Of a stretch of 7,996 nt of DNA, positions 1-5,333 are shown piece by piece. This DNA comes from JANNYA01 sp031409855 (lineage in GTDB: Bacteria > Pseudomonadota > Gammaproteobacteria > Xanthomonadales > SZUA-5), in contig JANNYA010000248.1 of the NCBI GenBank assembly GCA_031409855.1, positions 1 through 7,996 on the forward strand, given 5' to 3'. Each line of letters begins with the position of its first letter. The stretch's first letter is position 1. Under the pieces are notes generated by a model, which saw only the letters and a program-made list of their open reading frames with translations, made no database searches and was not told where the DNA came from. The translations under genes and the position numbers were made by a program.

Positions 1-290
1 AAGCAACCTACCCGAAGGCAACGCGGGCCGCGCCAATGCCTTCCTATTTGGTCTTGCTCCAAGTGGGGTTTGCCTAGCCGCAGCCTGTTACCAGGTGCGC
101 GGTGCGCTCTTACCGCACCGTTTCACCATCACCACGCCAGCTTGCGCTGCGTTCGGCTGTCTCTCTCTGTTGCACTTTCCGTCGGCTCACGCCGCCCAGG
201 GGTTACCTGGCACTTTGCCCTATGGAGCCCGGACTTTCCTCGGTATCTTGCTGCTGATAACGCGATTGCCCAGCGGACTCGAGGGCGAAC
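1..290 (-). ncRNA. rnpB: RNase P RNA, bacterial class A (partial, 3' end off window)
   Basis: This is the catalytic RNA of ribonuclease P, which removes the 5' leader from pre-tRNAs together with the RnpA protein. Read on the minus strand, the universally conserved core is present: GAGGAAAGTCCGGGCTCC at 241-224, then ATAGGGCAAAGTGCCAGGTAA, AGTGCAACAGAGAG, the GGTGCGGTAAGAGCGCACCG hairpin, CCTGGTAACAGG, GGCAAACCCCA, GGAGCAAGACCAAATAGG, and finally GGGTAGGTTGCTT, which runs into the window edge. The last ~60 nt (the CR V region and the 3' strands of P2 and P1) lie outside. The 5' end is estimated from the P2 strand (CTGGGCAATCGCG) and could be off by about 10 nt. P3 appears to be a short hairpin (TATC/GATA around an 8-nt loop) rather than the long P3 of E. 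coli. I saw no consensus promoter in the upstream spacer. Any ORF drawn through this region is spurious. Confidence 0.96.
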
Positions 291-372
291 TTAGCACACG
301 CAAATGAACCTAATCTGGGTTGTGGAACAGCTCAGGGCACCGCGCTTGCAGCATTCCTAAGCGGCCTTTTAT

Positions 373-472
373 TCGTCATTCCCGCGCAGGCGGGAATCCA
401 GTCGCGCTAGACTTCGCAGTGGTAAACGCTGCTGCATCGGCAACTGGATCCCCGCGTTCGCGAGGATGACGA
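373..472. repeat. 100-bp inverted-repeat element with dRS3-like arms
   Basis: Two 30-bp arms, 373-402 and 443-472, are inverted relative to each other and match at 25 of 30 positions by hand alignment. They enclose a 40-bp spacer. The left arm contains a perfect small palindrome, ATTCCCGC-GCAG-GCGGGAAT (378-397), which fits the ATTCCC-N8-GGGAAT consensus of the Neisseria dRS3 repeat. The right arm holds an imperfect version (ATCCCCGCG..GCGAGGAT, one mismatch). Similar GTCATTCCCGCG...GGAATCCAGT repeats are dispersed through many proteobacterial genomes. The element lies between the 3' end of the beta-propeller gene and the 5' end of rnpB. Its transcript could fold into one long hairpin and protect or terminate the upstream mRNA. 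Neither strand has a U-tract after it, so it is not a canonical intrinsic terminator. No coding potential or target-site duplication was recognised. Confidence 0.8.
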
Positions 473-508
473 CCCGCAAACTGAGGGTCAGCTGTAAAAC
501 CGTCGGTT

Positions 509-3500
509 CTAATCCGTTTCTGTAGCGATTTCAGCGCGATCAAATTGGGCACTTAGCCGGCCCAGTTCATCGCTCTGAAAAACCACGTGGACGCCGTTGG
601 GTTCAAACGCGGGCTGGCGCATCCCCATCGGCATGCCCTGCATTTTGCCCTTGACCGCTTCCATCAATGGCGCATTCTTTTGCATGAGCGCGCCAAATTC
701 CGCCTGGATAGCTTTTAGTTCGTCACTTAAGACCACGATCCGGTCCAGCAAATACTGCCCCGGCTTGCCTTCGTAGCCCAAAATCGAGGAGTACAGCATA
801 TCGGTATGTTCGCGCAGGCGCTCTTCGCCGGTGATCGCGCCGCCTTCTTTGGTCGCAACGATGCGTTTGCGAATGTCTTGCGCGCTGGTGATTAGTTTGG
901 TGATTTGTGCCAGCTCAGGCGCGCCCGGTGGGAACATTTTCGGCGCGACTTGGCCCAGCATCGCCATGCGTTCGATTGCGCTGGTGACTTTACTCATTTC
1001 GCCAAACAGGGCGTGCACTTGCATCGCGGCATCAAACTGAGCTTTGCGATCCGCGACGGTGTAGGTGGCGCGGCGGTCTAGGCTGATGTCAATTTTTTGC
1101 TCGTAGCTTTGCCCGGCTTTGGTGATGCGAATGCTGTAAGTGCCGGGCAGCACGCGCGGCCCCTGGGTGCCAGCAAATGCCGCTTGCGCCGCCTTTGGTA
1201 CGGTGGGTGGTTTGACCCGGCCCGCCCAACTGACCCGGTTGATGCCAGCGCGCTTACCCGCTGGCACGGTATCGATCACAGTGCCGGCAGAATCCAGCAC
1301 TTCAATGACCATTTTGCCAAACAAATGTCGGGTTTTTTGGAAATAGGTAATGATCGCGCCGCCTTGCGGATTCGCGCCGACAAATACGGCATCGCCTGGG
1401 CTCCAGCCACCAACGCCACTCAGGCGCTGTTGCACCGGCCGCGCTGGCAACACACTGAAGTCTTTCGCGAGTAATTCATCATTGAGTGCGCGCAACGGCG
1501 TTAAGTCGTCAATGATCCAAATGCCGCGCCCGTGCGTGGCAAGTACCAAATCATGCTCGCGGGTTTGGAAATCCATATCGCGCACCGCAACTGCCGGGAA
1601 GTCATTGGCTTTAAATTCGGCCCAGCGTTTGCCGGCATCAATGGAAATCCAAAGGCCAAACTCGGTGCCCAAATACAGCAAATTCGACTTTTCCGGGTCT
1701 TGCTTGAGCGTATGCGCATAGCCGCGAATGCCTTGCGCCGAACTAGCAATACGGCTGAAGGTTTTGCCAAAGTCACGCGTGACATAGGCATAAGGTTCCA
1801 TATCGCCGACGGTATGGCGATCAAAGGTGATGTAGGCCTCGCCCGGTGCGTTACCTAAATTAATCGCGCTGACCCAGGACGATTTCGGCAAGCCTTTGAC
1901 GTTTTTGACGACATTTGACCAACTCTTGCCGCCATCGCGGGTGATTTGCACATTGCCATCATCGGTGCCGACCCAAACGGTATTGGCGTCGCCTTTTTGT
2001 TCGGCGATGCTGTAAATCGTCGTGTGCATCTCGGCGCTGGAGTTATCAACGGTAATGCCGCCAGAGGATTCTTGTTGTTGTCTAGACTTGTCATTGGTGC
2101 TCAGATCAGCGCTAATGCGTTCCCACGAGTCACCCCGGTCGCGCGATCGAAACAATACTTGCGCGCCGATATAAAGTGTTTTGCCATCATTCGGGCTGAT
2201 GTGCAGCGGCGTGTTCCAATTAAACCGCAGCTTTTCTCCTGCCAAGGCTTTGGGCTGAATATCGCGCGTGCTTTTCGTCACGGCATCAATGCGCGCGACG
2301 TTGCCGCCTTGGCTTTCCGCGTAAATCACATTCGGGTTATCACGCTCAGTGACCACCCAAAAACCATCGCCACCAAACATGTTTTGCCAACGGTCGTTGC
2401 TTATGCCGCCGGGGTAGCTGGATTCTGCCGACCAGGAGGAATTGTCTTGCAAGCCACCGTAGACTTTGTAAGGGTCTTGGTTATCGACCGAAACTTGGTA
2501 GAACTGGCTGATCGGTAAATTCATCATCATGTGCCAGCGGCTGCCGCCGTCGTGACTAATGCACACGCCGCCGTCGTTGCCAGCGATGACGTGTTGGGTA
2601 TTATTTGGGTTGATCCAGACGTCGTGCCAATCTGGATGGCAGCCACCGCCAGCGCCCGAGAAACTTTTGCCGCCATCTTCTGAGGCGATCAAATTTAGAT
2701 TGTTCTTGAACAATCGGTCTGCGTTTTTCGGGTCGACAATTAAATTTGCAAAATAAAACGGCCGCCACACCATCATCTGCGAATCATCGCGGCGCTCAAA
2801 GGTTTTACCGGCATCACTGGAACGATACAGCGCGCTCGATACGCCCTCAACAAAGGCGTAGACAATGTTTTTGTCGCTTGGAGCAATTTCAACTTCGATT
2901 CGGCCCCACGGCCCGGCGGGCAAACCGGCGGTGTTTTCCGCCGTCATTGCCGCCCAGGTTTTGCCGCCATCGCTGCTTTTCAGCATTGCGGAGCCACTTT
3001 TCTCAGTCGGCCCCGCGCCGCCGGAGCGAAACGTCCAACCTAAGCGGCGGAAATCCCACATGCCCGCAATCATGACATCCGGGCTGCTTGGGTCTAGCGT
3101 TAGCGCAGAACAACCGGTTGATGCGTTTGTACCTTTAATAATTTGCTGCCAAGACTCGCCGCCGTCAATGGATTGATAAAGGCCGCGATCGTTCGAATCA
3201 CTCCACAACTTACCCGGCACGCAGGCGTAAACAATCTGGCTATTGCTCGGGTGCACAACGATTTTATTGATGCGCTCGGAGTTTTTCAGCCCCATATTTT
3301 TCCAACTTTGGCCGCCGTCTACCGACTTATAAATGCCATCGCCGATGCTGACGGAGTTGCGCACCCAAGTTTCGCCGGTGCCGACCCAAATAATGTTCTT
3401 ATTGCTCGGATCGACCGTGACTGCGCCGATGGATTGTGCAGACTGCTTATCAAATATCGGCTCAAAACTGGCGCCGCCATCGCGGCTTTTCCAAACGCCA

Positions 3501-3718
3501 CCCGAGGCTGCGCCAACATACATAATGGTTTTGCCCGCTTCTTCATAGGCAGCTAGCGCACTGACGCGGCCACTCATCGCAGCGGAGCCGATGTTGCGTG
3601 CGCCTAAGCCAGATAGGGTTGTGGAGTCGTAACGCACCGCTGTATCGGCTGCGTTTGCGGTTGCTAAGGCAGTTGCCAAAGCGATAAACAGCGCTGATTT
3701 TGCAAGATTAGTTTTCAT
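509..3718 (-). CDS. Exported BNR/Asp-box (sortilin/VPS10-like) beta-propeller protein
   Basis: A secreted protein of 1069 residues, often labelled glycosyl hydrolase or WD40/YVTN/BNR-like repeat protein in databases; the true substrate of this family is not established. Residues 1-23 form a Sec signal peptide ending ANA, with a mature start near Ala24. Eleven Asp-box motifs (S/T-x-D-x-G-x-x-W/F) are visible near residues 78, 132, 183, 248, 300, 346, 388, 525, 593, 647 and 692. This spacing suggests one or two large propellers spanning about 40-735. A conserved HGRGIWIIDD segment at 729-738 closes the repeat region. After it come a probable beta-rich domain (about 770-880) and a helical C-terminus (about 890-1030) rich in Met, Gln and Lys. 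The ATG is supported by TAAGGA nine bases upstream, which overlaps the stop of the preceding gene. The Asp boxes are fold markers and do not prove sialidase activity. I saw no lipobox and no sorting tail. Confidence 0.9.
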   Translation of the reverse strand: MKTNLAKSALFIALATALATANAADTAVRYDSTTLSGLGARNIGSAAMSGRVSALAAYEEAGKTIMYVGAASGGVWKSRDGGASFEPIFDKQSAQSIGAVTVDPSNKNIIWVGTGETWVRNSVSIGDGIYKSVDGGQSWKNMGLKNSERINKIVVHPSNSQIVYACVPGKLWSDSNDRGLYQSIDGGESWQQIIKGTNASTGCSALTLDPSSPDVMIAGMWDFRRLGWTFRSGGAGPTEKSGSAMLKSSDGGKTWAAMTAENTAGLPAGPWGRIEVEIAPSDKNIVYAFVEGVSSALYRSSDAGKTFERRDDSQMMVWRPFYFANLIVDPKNADRLFKNNLNLIASEDGGKSFSGAGGGCHPDWHDVWINPNNTQHVIAGNDGGVCISHDGGSRWHMMMNLPISQFYQVSVDNQDPYKVYGGLQDNSSWSAESSYPGGISNDRWQNMFGGDGFWVVTERDNPNVIYAESQGGNVARIDAVTKSTRDIQPKALAGEKLRFNWNTPLHISPNDGKTLYIGAQVLFRSRDRGDSWERISADLSTNDKSRQQQESSGGITVDNSSAEMHTTIYSIAEQKGDANTVWVGTDDGNVQITRDGGKSWSNVVKNVKGLPKSSWVSAINLGNAPGEAYITFDRHTVGDMEPYAYVTRDFGKTFSRIASSAQGIRGYAHTLKQDPEKSNLLYLGTEFGLWISIDAGKRWAEFKANDFPAVAVRDMDFQTREHDLVLATHGRGIWIIDDLTPLRALNDELLAKDFSVLPARPVQQRLSGVGGWSPGDAVFVGANPQGGAIITYFQKTRHLFGKMVIEVLDSAGTVIDTVPAGKRAGINRVSWAGRVKPPTVPKAAQAAFAGTQGPRVLPGTYSIRITKAGQSYEQKIDISLDRRATYTVADRKAQFDAAMQVHALFGEMSKVTSAIERMAMLGQVAPKMFPPGAPELAQITKLITSAQDIRKRIVATKEGGAITGEERLREHTDMLYSSILGYEGKPGQYLLDRIVVLSDELKAIQAEFGALMQKNAPLMEAVKGKMQGMPMGMRQPAFEPNGVHVVFQSDELGRLSAQFDRAEIATETD

Positions 3719-3727
3719 GGTTAGCGG

Positions 3728-3733
3728 TCCTTA
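3728..3733 (-). promoter_or_regulatory. Shine-Dalgarno site overlapping the upstream stop codon
   Basis: On the minus strand TAAGGA sits nine bases before the ATG at 3718. Its first three bases are the TAA stop codon of the LolA-like gene. Ribosomes ending the upstream gene would therefore stop on the initiation signal of the next one, which suggests translational coupling and supports the chosen start of the beta-propeller gene. Confidence 0.8.
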
Positions 3734-4450
3734 TTTCTTTGGCGCAGCGGGAAAGGCGAATTGACCCGCGTCAATTTTGCTGTTGGCAACAATCGTGTCG
3801 AAGCTAATTTTTTGCCCCTGTGATTCGCTGTAAAAAGGCATAAACCAACCGTTGACCTTTTCATAATCACCGACATCGGTTTTCACCACCATCTCGGCAC
3901 CGCGCATTTGAAAGCGATCTTCCAAACGAATTTCTAAAAAGTAATCCGGGTCAAGGTAAAACGTGCGGCTGTCGGTGGCATTGAGCTTGACGCGCAACTT
4001 GTGCGCGTTGGTGCCATCCACGTCTTCCATGCCTAAATACTCCACCGTATAGCCTTTGGCTTTGTAATCCACCAGTTGCCCATCCAGATCGGCGTTAATT
4101 TTTGCCATTTTTGCTTCGTCGCTGCTGTTGCGCTGGGGATCGACGCGGCCCTGAAACGGCGAGATCGTCCAGGAATCTTTGCCATCAAAGGCGTTGACCA
4201 TGGTCATGCCCTGAAAAGTCGCCTCCATACGCGAATTGCTGGGGCGTGATTGCACCACTTTAAGCGCCAGATCCAGCGAAAAATCGCCGCTGCCGAAGGT
4301 CATTTTTCCGGTTGCAGTGGTGCTCCCTATGGCTTTCAACGCAGCCAAGCCGCCATGGCTTTCGATATTTTTAGTGATCAGTTCCTCAGCCGTGATCGCG
4401 TGGCTGAGTCCAGAAATAGTAAGTGCAAGTGCGGCAGCGAGTAGGCGCAT
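3731..4450 (-). CDS. Exported LolA/LolB-fold protein (outer-membrane lipoprotein-sorting-like)
   Basis: A periplasmic protein of 239 residues. Residues 1-18 (MRLLAAALALTISGLSHA) are a Sec signal peptide with cleavage predicted after SHA. No Cys follows, so it is not a lipoprotein. The mature part alternates short beta strands with polar turns, as in the half-barrel LolA/LolB superfamily (COG2834-like). It opens with the helix EELITKNIESHGGLAALKAI, typical of this group. Other family-like stretches are FYLDPDYFLEIR (about 164-175) and GDYEKVNGWFMPFYSE (about 193-208). True LolA carries lipoproteins across the periplasm, but paralogues like this one next to other exported proteins usually have unknown cargo, so I do not call it lolA. 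The ATG at 4450 has GGAG about five bases upstream. The stop codon is shared with the ribosome site of the following beta-propeller gene, so the two probably form one operon and may act on the same envelope process. Confidence 0.82.
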   Translation of the reverse strand: MRLLAAALALTISGLSHAITAEELITKNIESHGGLAALKAIGSTTATGKMTFGSGDFSLDLALKVVQSRPSNSRMEATFQGMTMVNAFDGKDSWTISPFQGRVDPQRNSSDEAKMAKINADLDGQLVDYKAKGYTVEYLGMEDVDGTNAHKLRVKLNATDSRTFYLDPDYFLEIRLEDRFQMRGAEMVVKTDVGDYEKVNGWFMPFYSESQGQKISFDTIVANSKIDAGQFAFPAAPKK

Positions 4451-4536
4451 AGTGGCTCCGATGGTGGAAGTGTGGGACGGTTAAAGACGACGCCGCGACT
4501 CTAGTTCAGACTTAACGCTGATTCATGTGGCGCAGG

Positions 4537-4565
4537 TCATGGGTCGAACCGAAACCCGAAGTCAA
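4537..4565 (-). promoter_or_regulatory. Weak sigma70-like promoter candidate for the LolA-like/propeller pair
   Basis: In the 142-bp gap between the glycosyltransferase stop and the LolA-like start, the minus strand has a good -35 hexamer, TTGACT (4565-4560). A 17-base spacer then leads to a poor -10, CCATGA (4542-4537). This would give a 5' leader of roughly 80 nt. Only the -35 is convincing. The rest of the gap shows no clear hairpin-plus-U-tract terminator, so read-through from the glycosyltransferase genes is also possible. Confidence 0.2.
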
Positions 4566-4592
4566 CTTGCTGCGAGGGACGTCTGTTTGTTG

Positions 4593-5303
4593 TTAGCGCT
4601 TAAAAAATTCTTTTATGCTGACAAATAAAACGCCAAATCCATAAATTACGCTACGTTTAAAACTGATGCTGGAGGCACCTTCAAAATATTTAGTTGGGCA
4701 ACTAATCTCGCCAATTTCGAACCCTTTGGCGAATATCTCAACCGTCATTTGATTGTCAAAAATAAAATCGTCGCTGAGGTTTGCAAATTCGACTTCCAAT
4801 AAAATCTTTTTACTAAACGCCCTATAGCCTGTGTGGTATTCACTTAATTTTTGCCCGATTAATAGGTTTTGGATCAACGTTAAAACGCGGTTAGCAACGT
4901 ATTTATACAAAGGCATGCCGCCCTTGATCGCGCCTTTACCCAAAATGCGGCTGGCAAAAACGACTGGATACACCTCGTTTGCGATAATGCTACACATTGC
5001 AGTGATTAACTTTGGCGTATATTGATAATCGGGGTGCAGCATCACGACGATGTCGGAATTGAGCGAAAGCGCCTTGGCATAACAGGTTTTTTGATTCGCC
5101 CCATAGCCCAGGTTTTTGTCGTGCTTAAGAATATGTTGAATGCCAAGTTGTGCGGCGATATCGGCGGTATTATCGTCGCTTCCGTCATCCACTAAGATAA
5201 TTTCATCGACTATATCAAACGGGATTTCTGCATAAGTTCGTGCAAGCGTCTTACTTGCGTTAAATGCAGGCAGAACAACGGCAATGCGCTTTGATCCTAG
5301 CAC
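4593..5303 (-). CDS. Family 2 glycosyltransferase, DPM1/polyprenyl-phosphate sugar synthase-like
   Basis: A GT-A fold glycosyltransferase of 236 residues, resembling the dolichyl/polyprenyl-phosphate mannose or glucose synthase branch of GT2. Such enzymes move a sugar from a nucleotide donor onto a lipid phosphate on the cytoplasmic face of the membrane. The first strand and loop read IAVVLPAFNASKTL (7-20). The nucleotide-binding acidic motif is LVDDGSDDNT (37-46). The usual DxD region reads LHPDYQYTP (89-97). An acceptor-side segment EYHTGYRAFS (155-164) and SDDFIFDNQM (177-186) follow. The protein ends soon after, with only a short amphipathic stretch and no multi-pass tail, so it is the short soluble DPM1-like form. 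The start is a GTG with only a weak GGCGGA upstream; no better in-frame start exists. The gene lies 30 bp behind the TMTC-like membrane protein and in the same reading frame. Donor sugar and lipid cannot be read from sequence. Confidence 0.88.
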   Translation of the reverse strand: MLGSKRIAVVLPAFNASKTLARTYAEIPFDIVDEIILVDDGSDDNTADIAAQLGIQHILKHDKNLGYGANQKTCYAKALSLNSDIVVMLHPDYQYTPKLITAMCSIIANEVYPVVFASRILGKGAIKGGMPLYKYVANRVLTLIQNLLIGQKLSEYHTGYRAFSKKILLEVEFANLSDDFIFDNQMTVEIFAKGFEIGEISCPTKYFEGASSISFKRSVIYGFGVLFVSIKEFFKR

Positions 5304-5333
5304 TTGGGCAGATGTCCGCCAAAAACATGCATC

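Noticed and set aside
70..307. Two overlapping plus-strand ORFs of 70-74 codons
   Set aside because: They lie over the antisense of the conserved RNase P RNA core, and their translations have no protein-like features.
373..472. CRISPR array or intrinsic terminator
   Set aside because: Only two arms, inverted rather than direct, and no regular spacers. No U-tract follows on either strand, so it is treated as a dispersed inverted repeat.
831..3556. Many 60-190-codon ORFs on both strands within the propeller gene
   Set aside because: They are frame shadows of one continuous 1069-codon gene with a signal peptide and regular Asp-box repeats; none has a ribosome site or a recognisable domain.
509..3718. 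Calling the propeller gene a sialidase or glycoside hydrolase
   Set aside because: Asp-boxes are structural. I could not identify the sialidase arginine triad or FRIP motif, and the family label in databases is not functional proof.
3731..4450. Naming the gene lolA
   Set aside because: The similarity is at fold level only, and the genomic context (an Asp-box propeller) is not that of the canonical lipoprotein carrier.
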